Shown one piece after another: positions 34,457-43,992 of a stretch of 64,000 nt of DNA; within the stretch, counting starts at the first letter, position 1; every line of letters begins with the position of its first letter. Under the pieces are notes generated by a model, which was not told the DNA's origin, ran no database searches, and was given only the letters and a program-made list of their open reading frames with translations. The position numbers were made by a program, and so were the translations under genes. Origin of the DNA: Chania multitudinisentens RB-25 (GTDB taxonomy: Bacteria; Pseudomonadota; Gammaproteobacteria; Enterobacterales; Enterobacteriaceae); the NCBI RefSeq assembly GCF_000520015.2, contig NZ_CP007044.2, positions 4,960,001 to 5,024,000 of the forward strand, written 5' to 3'.

Positions 34457-35687
34457 GGGCTTTTCTCCGCTTGATGTTGGCCTGCACTACCAGGTAATCG
34501 AACAGCGGTGCAAACAGGTTGGCGAACAGGATCGCCAGCATCATGCCTTCTGGATAGGCCGGATTGACCACTCGGATCAGCATGCACATCACGCCGATCA
34601 AGATGCCATACCACCATTTCCCTTTATCGGTAAACGAAGCCGAAACCGGGTCGGTGGCCATAAAGATCATGCCGAAGGCAAAGCCCCCAAGCACCAGATG
34701 CCAGTACCACGGCATGGCAAACATCGGATTGGTGGTTGAACCGATAGCATTGAACAGATAAACGGTGGCGATCATACCGAGCATCACCCCAGCCACAATG
34801 CGCCAGGAAGCCACGCGGCCAAACAAAATGATCGCGCCGCCAATCAGGATCATCAGCGTAGATACTTCCCCGATCGAACCAGGGATGTTGCCCATAAACG
34901 CATCCATCCAGCTAATCGGCTGCCCGGTAACGGTGTTGATCAATGCGTCAGCACCGCCCGCACTCCACTGCGACAGCGGCGTGGCTCCGGAAAAGCCATC
35001 CGCAGACGTCCACACCAGATCGCCAGAAATCTGGGCCGGGTAAGCAAAAAACAGGAAAGCACGCCCCGCCAACGCCGGGTTAAGAAAATTGCGCCCGGTT
35101 CCGCCAAAGATCTCCTTGGCGATCACCACCCCAAAGGTGATACCCAGCGCCGCCTGCCACAGAGGCAACGTTGGTGGCACAATCAGTGCAAACAGAATGG
35201 AAGTGACGAAGAACCCTTCGTTAATCTCATGTCTGCGAATCATCGCAAACAGCACTTCCCAGAAGCCCCCTACCAGAAAGGCCACGGCGTAAATCGGCAC
35301 AAAGTAGGTAGCACCGAGCACCATCTTGCTGATCCAGCCCGCATTGGAGTTTAATGATGCCCCCAGCCACTGCGCCAGGCGGTAATGCCAGTCATTCGAC
35401 AACACCACTTGAAACTGCTCACCGCTGTACAGATGGTGCAAAGCCGGAATAGCCTGCTGGCCGACGTTGTACATCCCCCAGAACATCGCCGGGAATACCG
35501 CCAGCCACACCAGGATCATCATGCGTTTCAGATCGATAGCATCGCGCACATGCGAAGCGCCACGAGTGACCGTGCCAGGGGTATAGAATACCGTCGCCGT
35601 CGCTTCAAACAGCGGATACCACTTTTCCAGCTTGCCGCCTGGCATGAAGTGATGCTCGATTTTGTCAATAAAGTTCTTCAGGCCCAT
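34446..35687 (-). CDS. nqrB: Na+-NQR subunit B (covalent FMN, quinone site)
   Basis: 413 residues, about ten predicted helices. The covalent FMN motif DGFSGATPLSQ places the modified residue at Thr236, the same number as in Vibrio. NqrB is thought to host riboflavin and the ubiquinone site and to form the Na+ channel. It lies 3 bases after nqrA. Confidence 0.97.
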   Translation of the reverse strand: MGLKNFIDKIEHHFMPGGKLEKWYPLFEATATVFYTPGTVTRGASHVRDAIDLKRMMILVWLAVFPAMFWGMYNVGQQAIPALHHLYSGEQFQVVLSNDWHYRLAQWLGASLNSNAGWISKMVLGATYFVPIYAVAFLVGGFWEVLFAMIRRHEINEGFFVTSILFALIVPPTLPLWQAALGITFGVVIAKEIFGGTGRNFLNPALAGRAFLFFAYPAQISGDLVWTSADGFSGATPLSQWSAGGADALINTVTGQPISWMDAFMGNIPGSIGEVSTLMILIGGAIILFGRVASWRIVAGVMLGMIATVYLFNAIGSTTNPMFAMPWYWHLVLGGFAFGMIFMATDPVSASFTDKGKWWYGILIGVMCMLIRVVNPAYPEGMMLAILFANLFAPLFDYLVVQANIKRRKARGE

Positions 35688-35690
35688 CGA

Positions 35691-37040
35691 TTATCCTTCT
35701 CGCTCAATCTTGGTCAATACGTCACGCAGTACCGGGCCATACTCATACTTGCCAGGGCAGACGAAAGTGCACAACGCCAGATCTTCTTCATCCAGTTCCA
35801 AGCAGCCCAACGCCTGAGCGCTGTCGGTATCCCCTGACAACAGATCGCGTAATAAATGAGTGGGCAAAATATCCAGCGGCATGACGCGCTCATAATTACC
35901 AATAGGCACCATCGAACGCTCACCGCCGTTGGTGGTGGTCGAAAAGGCAAATAGTTTGTTCTTCAGGAAGTGCCCCAGCGTGGTTCGGGTAATAGAAAAT
36001 TTATCGGATGCTGGAGCAATCCAGCCAAACAGTTCTTTCTCACGCCCTTCCAGCAATACAGAAACCTGCGTATGGAAACGGCCAAGCCAGGCGTTTGCCC
36101 CTCTGGCATGAGTACCACTCAGCACCGACCCTGAAATTACGCGGTTTTCCCCGGCTTTCAGCCGCCCTGCGGTCAATTCATCCAGGCTGGCTCCCAAACG
36201 AGTGCGTAACAGAATAGGTTGTTCCACCTGTGGCCCGGCCAGCGCCACGATACGGCGGGTGTCGAGTTTGCCGGTGGTAAACTGCGTACCGATGGCAATA
36301 ACGTCTTGATAACCGATATGCCAGACAAACTTTTTGAGGCTGACGGGCTCAAGGAAATGTATGTGCGTACCCACTAATCCGGCAGGGTGCGGGCCAGCAA
36401 ACTCGTTATAGTTGAGCTGTGCGCCACTCTGCACCGCCAATTTGGAACCTGCCGCATGGCAGACCTGCACTTTGCCATCGGTCAGGCGGGCCAACACCGT
36501 CAGCCCGGCATTAAATGCCGCCTGCTGTTCAGCAATGATAACCAGAGGATCGGCTGCCAATGGTTGAGTATCCATAGCATTCACGAAAATCGCACGCGGT
36601 GCCGTGCCAGGGCGAGGTGCTTTGCTGAATGGGCGGGTGCGCAGCGCCACCCACAAACCACTGGCAAGCAGATCGCGTTCAACCTGTTCGCGTGGCAATC
36701 CTGGCAAATCAGCGGGCTGATAGCTGGCAAGCTCTACCTGCTCATCCCCCTCGTTTTCGATATCGATCACCACCGCTTGCAGCACACGGCGCTCGCCACG
36801 ATGAATAGCGGTAATCTGCCCGCAGGCTGGCGCAGTGAAGAAAACGCCAGGATTCTTTTTATCTTCGAACAACGCCTGACCTTTTTTGACACGTTCACCT
36901 TCCTGCACCAGCATAGAAGGACGCATGCCAACATACTCTTGGCCAAGCAGTGCCACACGCGTGATAACGGGGCCGTCCTGGATCACCTGAGACGGTATTC
37001 CGGCTATCGGCAGATCTAACCCTTTTCTGATTCTGATCAT
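35691..37040 (-). CDS. nqrA: Na+-NQR subunit A
   Basis: 449 residues, typical N-terminus MIRIRKGLDLPIAG. It is a soluble subunit on the cytoplasmic side near the quinone site. Motifs such as RVALLGQEYVGMRPSMLV and the C-terminal CLELDEEDLALCTFVCPGK are well conserved. It is the first gene of the eight-gene nqrABCDEF-apbE-nqrM transcript, which oxidises NADH with ubiquinone and pumps Na+ out of the cell. Confidence 0.97.
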   Translation of the reverse strand: MIRIRKGLDLPIAGIPSQVIQDGPVITRVALLGQEYVGMRPSMLVQEGERVKKGQALFEDKKNPGVFFTAPACGQITAIHRGERRVLQAVVIDIENEGDEQVELASYQPADLPGLPREQVERDLLASGLWVALRTRPFSKAPRPGTAPRAIFVNAMDTQPLAADPLVIIAEQQAAFNAGLTVLARLTDGKVQVCHAAGSKLAVQSGAQLNYNEFAGPHPAGLVGTHIHFLEPVSLKKFVWHIGYQDVIAIGTQFTTGKLDTRRIVALAGPQVEQPILLRTRLGASLDELTAGRLKAGENRVISGSVLSGTHARGANAWLGRFHTQVSVLLEGREKELFGWIAPASDKFSITRTTLGHFLKNKLFAFSTTTNGGERSMVPIGNYERVMPLDILPTHLLRDLLSGDTDSAQALGCLELDEEDLALCTFVCPGKYEYGPVLRDVLTKIEREG

Positions 37041-37621
37041 AGGATGTACACGATGTTTTAAATTTTCACACGCCTTAACCGGCCCGAGAGAGCGGCAAAG
37101 ACAATGCCTGGGTGGTGAAATTGCCGTAACAACCTCGGGATGAGCGCGACAAAATCATGCTCAACGTGAAACTTTCACACTGCCCGGTTCCATCATGTGA
37201 ACACCAGCGCCAGTGAGCCTATTTAACAATACCGAATATGCCCCAATATGTTAAAGCATTATTATCAAGACAAAGTGAGTGATGAGCATATCTCACTCAA
37301 TTATCACTCCATTCATTTAGCCAAGAACCGCTAACCGTGAAATGACCGCAGGATATTAACATTTTCGGCTACATTTTTCCGTGCTATCTAGTGACCTGAG
37401 TCAAGCAAACACAATTAAAACCCAGCAATTGTTCTATACTTATCGTTAAAACCTGTCAGTCAATTCACTTTTATCGATGCCTGTAGTTTTTTTATACACT
37501 TGATGTATTGCTAAAAAAAAACACACTGGTAATCTGGCGGGTAATTAATGTAATGACCTCAGTCAGTGGCATGCTAGTCGCATTCTCTGAACCAGCAGAT
37601 AGATAATAAGCAGGAATAATG
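37041..37621. other. Gap between nqrA and yafK
   Basis: About 580 bases separate the divergent nqr operon and yafK. No gene is supported. An inverted repeat GAGTGA-N10-TCACTC at 37277-37298 could be a regulator site for nqr. A TATACT at 37436-37441 is a possible -10 on the plus strand, but I see no matching -35. Confidence 0.45.
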
Positions 37622-38380
37622 ATGAGCAAAATCGCGCTGTTGTTTGCGATGCTATTTTGTATACCAATGATCACGGCTTGCAGCGCCAGCGAGCAAACGC
37701 CAGAATCACCGTTAGTTAAACAGCAATTATTGGGTTCGCCCGTCTATATCCAAATATTCAAAGAAGAACGCAAGCTGGAATTGTATGCCAAAATGGGGAA
37801 TGAATTCCGTTTGGTGAATACTTACCCTATCTGCAATTTCTCTGGTGGCCTGGGCCCGAAACGCCGCGAAGGCGACTTTAAAAGCCCGGAAGGTTTTTAT
37901 AGCGTTGACGTGCGCAGCCTGAAACCCAACAGCAAATATTACCGGGCCATCAATATCGGTTTCCCAAATGATTATGATAAGGCACAGGGATATTCTGGCG
38001 CCTATCTGATGATCCACGGCGAATGTAAATCCGTTGGTTGCTACGCAATGACCAATACCTATATGGATGAGATTTATCGTTATGTGGAAACGGCATTTGC
38101 CTATGGTCAAACCCAGGTAAGTATCAGTATTTATCCATTCCGCATGACCGAGCAGAACCTGCAGCGCCACCGTAACTCCAGCCACATCCGCTTCTGGCAG
38201 CAGTTAAAACCCGGTTATGACTACTTCGCCAAACACCGCCAGCCCCCTACGGTCGGGGTGGCTAACGGTCAATACGTCCTAACTCAGCCTGTTACCGGCA
38301 GTGGTCAGCCAACGCAATATGCGTCAACGCTTGACGCTAACTCGCTCTCCCAAAGCAAGCCGCTCACCGTAGTAAAATAA
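37622..38380 (+). CDS. yafK: L,D-transpeptidase-family protein YafK (DpaA/LdtF type)
   Basis: 252 residues from the second ATG (37622), 6 bases after AGGA. A lipoprotein-like signal ends in ITAC (Cys20) with Ser at +2, which suggests outer-membrane anchoring. The YkuD catalytic motif is YLMIHGECKSVGCYAM, with His and the Cys nucleophile in SVGC. E. coli YafK (DpaA/LdtF) was reported to cut Braun lipoprotein from peptidoglycan. Its 3' end overlaps the 3' end of yafJ on the other strand by 57 bases. Confidence 0.93.
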   Translation: MSKIALLFAMLFCIPMITACSASEQTPESPLVKQQLLGSPVYIQIFKEERKLELYAKMGNEFRLVNTYPICNFSGGLGPKRREGDFKSPEGFYSVDVRSLKPNSKYYRAINIGFPNDYDKAQGYSGAYLMIHGECKSVGCYAMTNTYMDEIYRYVETAFAYGQTQVSISIYPFRMTEQNLQRHRNSSHIRFWQQLKPGYDYFAKHRQPPTVGVANGQYVLTQPVTGSGQPTQYASTLDANSLSQSKPLTVVK

Positions 38381-39118
38381 GCCAAACTCGCCTGGCGCAA
38401 TTTTGTGCCAGGTTTCATTGCCCGTTAGCGGTTGAGTCGCAATGACCGTGACCACGTCATCCGGCGTGGTTTGCCGCTGAAAATCAATCTCGACATCCTG
38501 ATCCAGCAACGTGGCTTTACCAAAGGGCGCACGCCGGGTGATCCAGTAAAGATTGGTTGAACAATAAGCCATAACGAAGCGCCCGTCCGACAACAGCATA
38601 TTGAATACCCCCTTCTGCCGCAGTTGGCCGGCAAGCGAGGCGATATAACGGAACACCGCAGGCCAGTTACTGGGCGTGCGCGGGTATTTCAGCGCCAGTT
38701 GATGCAGCAGCCAGCAGAAAGCATACTCGCTGTCTGTCTGCCCTACTGGGCGAAAATTGCCAGTAGGTAATTGGCGATATCCTTTAAGTTGGCCGTTATG
38801 AGCATACGTCCAGTTGCGCCCCCACAGCTCACGGGTAAACGGATGCGTATTTTCCAGCGCCACTTCACCACGGTTAGCCTGGCGAATATGAGAAACCACC
38901 GCGCAGGACTTGATCGGGTATTCCTGCACCAAACGGGCGATCGGTGAATTGAAACTCGGCTTAGGATCTTTGAATGTACGGCAGCCATTCCCTTCATAGA
39001 AGGTAATGCCCCAGCCATCTTTATGTGGCCCTGTACCGCCACCGCGCTGAACCAGCCCGGTAAAACTAAAGCAGATATCGGTTGGCACGTTTGCACTCAT
39101 CCCGAGCAGTTCACACAT
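38324..39118 (-). CDS. yafJ: Class II glutamine amidotransferase YafJ
   Basis: 264 residues from the ATG at 39118, chosen because it puts the nucleophile at Cys2 (MCELLGMSANVPTD). The Ntn amidotransferase domain includes GWGITFYEGNG, SHIRQANRG and YAHNGQLKGY. It releases ammonia from glutamine, but the acceptor is not known; the protein has no second domain. The gene converges with yafK and its last 57 bases are antisense to yafK's end, an uncommon coding overlap. Confidence 0.94.
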   Translation of the reverse strand: MCELLGMSANVPTDICFSFTGLVQRGGGTGPHKDGWGITFYEGNGCRTFKDPKPSFNSPIARLVQEYPIKSCAVVSHIRQANRGEVALENTHPFTRELWGRNWTYAHNGQLKGYRQLPTGNFRPVGQTDSEYAFCWLLHQLALKYPRTPSNWPAVFRYIASLAGQLRQKGVFNMLLSDGRFVMAYCSTNLYWITRRAPFGKATLLDQDVEIDFQRQTTPDDVVTVIATQPLTGNETWHKIAPGEFGLFYYGERLALGERVSVKR

Positions 39119-39236
39119 CGAAAGCCACTCCTTAACCACACTGACTCACTATGTACCAGGCAACCAGGAGCGCCCGACATGTGAGTTCCACCACCGGTTC
39201 ATTAAGGGTTCATCGGCTGAACCCCGTTTAAACCCA

Positions 39237-39818
39237 TCAGGCTTTGACCATCTCTTTTTCAATTAGCTGAATCAAGATATGGATGGCCTTAATATGGATT
39301 TCCTGAATACGATCAGCATAGCCAAAGTGCGGAACACGGATTTCCACATCGGCTGAACCGGCCATTTTACCACCGTCTTTGCCCGTCAGAGTGATCACTT
39401 TCATCCCTTTGGCACGTGCCGCCTCAATGGCCTTGATAATATTGCCAGAATTACCCGAAGTCGAAATGCCTAACAGCACATCTCCTTCCCTGCCAACCGC
39501 TTCTACATAGCGTGAGAAAACATAGTCGTAGCCAAAATCGTTACCGACGCAGGAAAGATGGCTAACATCAGAGATCGCGATAGCTGGGTAACCAGGGCGA
39601 TTTTCACGATAACGCCCGGTTAATTCTTCTGCGAAATGCATGGCATCACAGTGAGAGCCCCCGTTACCGCAGGAAATCACTTTACCACCCGCTTTAAAAG
39701 CATCGGCCAGTAAAACCGCCGCACATTGGATGGCATCGATATTGGCATCATCACTGAGGAATTTTGCCAACGTATCAGCCGCTTCATTCAGTTCACTGCG
39801 AATTAAATCATGGTACAT
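39237..39818 (-). CDS. gmhA: Sedoheptulose 7-phosphate isomerase
   Basis: 193 residues, the LpcA/GmhA length. SIS fold with GNGGSHCDAMHFAEELTGRYRENRPG, given as CGNGGSHCDAMHFAEELTG and YRENRPGYPAIAISD, plus GISTSGNSGNIIKAIEAA and FGYADRIQEIHIKAIHILI. It makes D-glycero-D-manno-heptose 7-phosphate, the first step to the inner-core heptose of LPS. It is zinc-dependent and cytosolic. Gene order with fadE divergent is as in E. coli. Confidence 0.98.
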   Translation of the reverse strand: MYHDLIRSELNEAADTLAKFLSDDANIDAIQCAAVLLADAFKAGGKVISCGNGGSHCDAMHFAEELTGRYRENRPGYPAIAISDVSHLSCVGNDFGYDYVFSRYVEAVGREGDVLLGISTSGNSGNIIKAIEAARAKGMKVITLTGKDGGKMAGSADVEIRVPHFGYADRIQEIHIKAIHILIQLIEKEMVKA

Positions 39819-39861
39819 AGAGATAGCCTCTTTTTTGCTTTGGCATCGTCAATCTTTCGCT

Positions 39862-39922
39862 TATACCCTTATTACTTGAAACCACAGCGTTATTGGCTGT
39901 AACTCCAAGCATTTTGGGTATA
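39862..39922. repeat. 61-bp inverted-repeat element
   Basis: Ends are TATACCC and GGGTATA, with a second symmetric pair CTTG/CAAG six bases in and CAG/CTG near the centre. The whole unit can fold as a long imperfect hairpin. It resembles the short dispersed intergenic repeats of Serratia and Yersinia (REP/ERIC-like). It lies between gmhA and fadE. Confidence 0.6.
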
Positions 39923-40098
39923 GCAGTGTACCGGATCGAAGAAAAACCGAGAAGTACTGTGAAAAAAACAGCATATGTGTTGAGCTAGAAAAAAGGTTTT
40001 TAGCCGTGGGTGCTGTCAGTTTGTGACACGAGTTGTAATTAAAGTGTAAATATATTGATAAAACCCCACGTGTAGACTACAACCAATATATACCCACA

Positions 40099-40115
40099 AA
40101 CAGGTCAGACCTCTT
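40099..40115. promoter_or_regulatory. FadR-like operator of fadE
   Basis: AACAGGTCAGACCTCTT is close to the 17-bp FadR operator (AACTGGTCNGACCNGTT), with the GGTC-N-GACC core intact, 18 bases upstream of the fadE ATG. FadR represses fadE in E. coli, so long-chain acyl-CoA would relieve repression. Confidence 0.72.
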
Positions 40116-40133
40116 ACTACCTTGGAGCTTCTT

Positions 40134-42590
40134 ATGATGGTTCTCAGTATCGTTGTTTTACTCGCACTTATTGGTGTGGTGTTTTATCACCGAGTAAACT
40201 TGGTATTCAGTAGTGCCATTCTGCTGGTTTACACGGCAGCCTTGGGGGCTATTGGCCTGTGGAGCTATTGGATGTTGCTGCCGTTCTTGCTCCTCCTGCT
40301 ACCGCTGAATATCACTTCATTGCGCCGTTCGCTATTTTCTGCACCGGCTTTAGGCGCCTTTCGCCAAGTCATGCCCCCAATGTCCACCACGGAAAAAGAA
40401 GCAATCGATGCCGGAACCACTTGGTGGGAAGGTGATCTATTCCGTGGCCAACCAGACTGGAACAAGCTGCACAACTACCCTCAACCCAAGTTGACGGATG
40501 AAGAGCAGGCATTTATTGATGGCCCGGTAGAAGAAGCCTGCCGCATGGCGAATGACTTCCAGATTACGCACGAACTGGCCGATTTGCCGCCAGAATTGTG
40601 GGCTTATCTGAAAGAACACCGCTTCTTCGCGATGATCATCAAGAAAGAGTATGGCGGTTTGGAATTTTCCCCCTATGCACAAGCTCGTGTGTTGCAAAAG
40701 CTGGCGGGTGTCTCCGGTATTCTAGCTATCACCGTTGGCGTCCCTAACTCCCTCGGCCCAGGCGAATTGCTGCAACACTATGGTACTGAAGAACAGAAAA
40801 ATCACTACCTGCCGGGCTTGGCGCGCGGCGACGAAATCCCTTGTTTTGCACTGACCAGCCCTGAGGCTGGCTCCGATGCCGGGGCCATTCCAGATATCGG
40901 CACCGTCTGCATGGGCGAATGGCAGGGCCAACAAGTACTGGGCATGCGCCTGACCTGGAACAAGCGCTACATCACTCTGGCCCCCATTGCCACCGTACTC
41001 GGCCTGGCATTCAAGCTGCATGACCCGGATCATCTGCTGAGCGATAACGCCTCTCCCGGCATTACCTGCGCCCTGATCCCAACCAATACGCCCGGGGTAG
41101 AAATCGGTAACCGCCATTTCCCGCTCAACGTACCGTTCCAGAATGGCCCTACCTGCGGCAACGACGTGTTCGTGCCCATTGATTACATCATCGGCGGGCC
41201 AAAAATGGCAGGCCAGGGCTGGCGTATGCTGGTTGAGTGCCTGTCTGTCGGGCGTGGAATCACTCTGCCTTCCAACTCTACTGGCAGCCTGAAGTCCATT
41301 GCAATGGCAACCGGTGCCTACGCCCACATCCGCCGTCAGTTCAAAATCTCTATCGGTAAGATGGAAGGGATCGAAGAACCGCTGGCGCGCATTGCCGGTA
41401 ACACCTATGTGATGGACGCCGCCGCTTCGCTGATTACCTATGCGCTAATGCAGGGCGAAAAACCGGCGGTACTGTCAGCCATCGTTAAATACCACTGCAC
41501 CCACCGTGGTCAGCAAGCCATTATTGATGCGATGGATATCACCGGGGGTAAAGGCATTATGCTGGGCGAGTCTAACTTCTTGGCTCGTGCCTACCAAGGG
41601 GCGCCTATCGCCATTACCGTGGAAGGGGCCAATATTCTGACCCGGACCATGATGATCTTCGGCCAGGGGGCAATCCGCTGCCATCCTTACGTCTTGGCTG
41701 AAATGGCGGCAGCACAAAATAACGATTTACCTGCGTTCGATAAAGCGCTGTTCGGCCATTTAGGCCACGTCGGCAGCAATAAAATACGCAGCCTGTGGCT
41801 TGGCCTGACCAACGGCCGCACCAGTAGCAGCCCGACCAAAGATGCAACCCGCCGCTACTATCAGCAACTGAACCGTCTAAGCGCCAACCTGGCTCTACTG
41901 TCTGACGTTTCCATGGGCGTGCTAGGTGGCAGCCTGAAACGCCGTGAACGTATCTCTGCCCGCTTAGGGGATGTACTCAGCCAGATGTATCTGGCCTCAG
42001 CGGCACTGAAACGCTATGAAGATGAAGGCCGCCACCAAGAAGATTTGCCATTGGTTCATTGGGGCGTGCAAGACAGCCTGAATCAGGCAGAACAAGCGCT
42101 GGATGATTTATTGCGTAATTTCCCGAATCGCTTTATCGCCGGTGCCATGCGTTTGGTGATTTTCCCGCTTGGCCGCGTGCAGCATGCGCCTTCAGACCGT
42201 CTTGACCACCAACTGGCACAGATCATTCAGCAACCTTCTGCTACCCGCAGCCGCATAGGCCGTGGTCAGTATCTGACACCCAGTGAGCATAACCCGATTG
42301 GCTTGCTGGAGGCCGCACTGGCCGACGTGATGGCTGCCGAACCTATCCATCAGCGCCTTTCTAAACAAGCGGGTAAAGAGCTGCCGTTTACAAGGTTGGA
42401 TCGCCTGGCACAGCGTGCGTTGGATGAAGGCAAAATCAATGCCGATGAGGCGAAGATCCTGGTGAAAGCCGAGGAAAGCCGCTTACGTTCGATCAACGTT
42501 GATGACTTTGCCCCTGAAGCTCTGGCGGCGCAGAAACCGGAGAAGCCGGTAAAGAAAGAAAAGCGCCAACAGCAAACTGAGGCGGCATAA
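40134..42590 (+). CDS. fadE: Acyl-CoA dehydrogenase FadE
   Basis: 818 residues from the ATG at 40134, which follows GGAG by 6 bases. It catalyses the first oxidation step of beta-oxidation, acyl-CoA to trans-2-enoyl-CoA, with FAD. Two N-terminal membrane helices (about 1-20 and 25-50) are followed by the acyl-CoA dehydrogenase fold: CFALTSPEAGSDAGAIPD, RLTWNKRYITLAPIATVLG, ITGGKGIMLGESNFLARAYQ and VEGANILTRTMMIFGQGA, then the long FadE-specific C-terminal region ending in a Lys-rich tail. A FadR-like site precedes it and an intrinsic terminator follows. Confidence 0.98.
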   Translation: MMVLSIVVLLALIGVVFYHRVNLVFSSAILLVYTAALGAIGLWSYWMLLPFLLLLLPLNITSLRRSLFSAPALGAFRQVMPPMSTTEKEAIDAGTTWWEGDLFRGQPDWNKLHNYPQPKLTDEEQAFIDGPVEEACRMANDFQITHELADLPPELWAYLKEHRFFAMIIKKEYGGLEFSPYAQARVLQKLAGVSGILAITVGVPNSLGPGELLQHYGTEEQKNHYLPGLARGDEIPCFALTSPEAGSDAGAIPDIGTVCMGEWQGQQVLGMRLTWNKRYITLAPIATVLGLAFKLHDPDHLLSDNASPGITCALIPTNTPGVEIGNRHFPLNVPFQNGPTCGNDVFVPIDYIIGGPKMAGQGWRMLVECLSVGRGITLPSNSTGSLKSIAMATGAYAHIRRQFKISIGKMEGIEEPLARIAGNTYVMDAAASLITYALMQGEKPAVLSAIVKYHCTHRGQQAIIDAMDITGGKGIMLGESNFLARAYQGAPIAITVEGANILTRTMMIFGQGAIRCHPYVLAEMAAAQNNDLPAFDKALFGHLGHVGSNKIRSLWLGLTNGRTSSSPTKDATRRYYQQLNRLSANLALLSDVSMGVLGGSLKRRERISARLGDVLSQMYLASAALKRYEDEGRHQEDLPLVHWGVQDSLNQAEQALDDLLRNFPNRFIAGAMRLVIFPLGRVQHAPSDRLDHQLAQIIQQPSATRSRIGRGQYLTPSEHNPIGLLEAALADVMAAEPIHQRLSKQAGKELPFTRLDRLAQRALDEGKINADEAKILVKAEESRLRSINVDDFAPEALAAQKPEKPVKKEKRQQQTEAA

Positions 42591-42611
42591 CATTTAGTTA
42601 TTGTTGATCCC

Positions 42612-42639
42612 AAAGGGGCGATATTCATCGCCCCTTTTT
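42612..42639 (+). terminator. Terminator of fadE
   Basis: Perfect 11-bp arms AAAGGGGCGAT and ATCGCCCCTTT, loop ATTC, then a T run. Very strong intrinsic terminator, 10 bases before the convergent mtnK stop, where it also has an A/T tail on the other strand. Confidence 0.92.
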
Positions 42640-42648
42640 CTTGATGCT

Positions 42649-43848
42649 TCAACCCTGTTGACGGATACGCACCAGCAAGGCATCAATGTGTTCAATCTGT
42701 GCAGCATTGACGATCAACATCCTGCCCAGGCTAAGCGCACTGCGCTGGCATTCGGCACGCATCTCAGGATCGCTGATCCCCTCCAGATCGGCCACATGTG
42801 CCAACCCGATAGTGCGGCGGACCAGTTCAGTTCCCGCATACCCTACTGCATCCTGCCACACATGCTGTAAGAACTGCTCGGCATAACCCGGCACTGCCAG
42901 TGCCGCATCGCGAGTGTGTTGATGACAAAGCATTAAGAAACGATCGGCAAAGATCAGCCACAGTTCACGTATGTCCTGTAAGCGTTGTTCACGCCCAGCG
43001 GCGGCCTCGCGCAGGCCAACCAACCCCGGTAAACCACAATAATTCAGCAGCAGGTTGCCCAACGCCGTGCCGATATCAAACCCAATCGGCCCATAGAAAC
43101 CAAACTCGGCATCAATGGCTTTCAGTTTTCCTTCTGCAACAAAAATCGAACCGCTGTGAATATCCCCGTGCAGCAGCGCCTCGGCCTTGCTCAGAAAATG
43201 GTGCTTTAACTCGGCAACCGCCAATTTCAGCGCAGCATCAGTACGCAGTTCCCTGACCTGCGGCAGTAACGCCTCGTCAAAATGATTACGTTCATGGTCA
43301 ATGTAAGGATCGGTGAAAAATAAATCTTCGGTGATCTGACACAGTTCCGGGTTGGCAAAACGGCTGACTTCCGCTTTTTTCTCCTGCGCCGCCTGGTAAA
43401 AATCAGAGGTATGAAACAGCGTTTTTGCCAGATATTCCGCCAGTTGCCCAGCAGCCAACGGATAATAACGCCCTTTCACCAGTTCACTGCGCCAGATATG
43501 GTGGTCGGAAAGATCTTCCTGCACCATCACCGCCAATTCAGAGTCGTGATGCAACACCTGCACCGTATGACGTGGGCATAAAGCACCATGAACCAGCAGG
43601 GTTTCCGCTTCAATGCGCGCCCGATCCAGCGTCAATGGCCAAGATTCCCCGACACAACGCACATACGGCAACGCCTGCTTGACGATCACCCGGCTCACAC
43701 CGGCACGATCGCGAACCTTAAACACCAGATTCAGATTACCGTCACCAATCTCATCAGCACTGACCAATTCCTGTGGCTCGGCCAGTTGCCCGTGCTGGCG
43801 CGCATATTCCACAGCATCAGCCGCAGTAAACGTACGATATCTTGACAT
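42649..43848 (-). CDS. mtnK: 5-methylthioribose kinase
   Basis: 399 residues. Phosphorylates 5-methylthioribose to its 1-phosphate in the methionine salvage pathway. Kinase signatures: EIGDGNLNLVFKV, RVIVKQALPYVR, LLHGDIHSGSIFV (catalytic loop HGDIHSG) and AIDAEFGFYGPIGFD. It is divergent from mtnA, and tandem MetJ-like boxes lie between the two, suggesting shared repression by MetJ/SAM. Confidence 0.97.
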   Translation of the reverse strand: MSRYRTFTAADAVEYARQHGQLAEPQELVSADEIGDGNLNLVFKVRDRAGVSRVIVKQALPYVRCVGESWPLTLDRARIEAETLLVHGALCPRHTVQVLHHDSELAVMVQEDLSDHHIWRSELVKGRYYPLAAGQLAEYLAKTLFHTSDFYQAAQEKKAEVSRFANPELCQITEDLFFTDPYIDHERNHFDEALLPQVRELRTDAALKLAVAELKHHFLSKAEALLHGDIHSGSIFVAEGKLKAIDAEFGFYGPIGFDIGTALGNLLLNYCGLPGLVGLREAAAGREQRLQDIRELWLIFADRFLMLCHQHTRDAALAVPGYAEQFLQHVWQDAVGYAGTELVRRTIGLAHVADLEGISDPEMRAECQRSALSLGRMLIVNAAQIEHIDALLVRIRQQG

Positions 43849-43896
43849 CCCAACCCCTTTGTTCTTCCCAGCCCATAGCGATGATTTTTATTTTTT

Positions 43897-43936
43897 AGAC
43901 GCAAAAGTATTTAGACGTCTATACATCTGGAAGTCA
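43897..43936. promoter_or_regulatory. MetJ operator between mtnK and mtnA
   Basis: Three contiguous 8-mers AGACGTCT, ATACATCT and GGAAGTCA (43913-43936) match the MetJ box AGACGTCT at 8, 6 and 5 of 8 positions. A further AGACGCAA in register lies at 43897. MetJ binds cooperatively to such tandem boxes when SAM is high. Confidence 0.85.
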
Positions 43937-43992
43937 TGTTGGCAGAATAGCGCTATAGATGCAATAACATCGCAACAAGGATTTAACCACCC

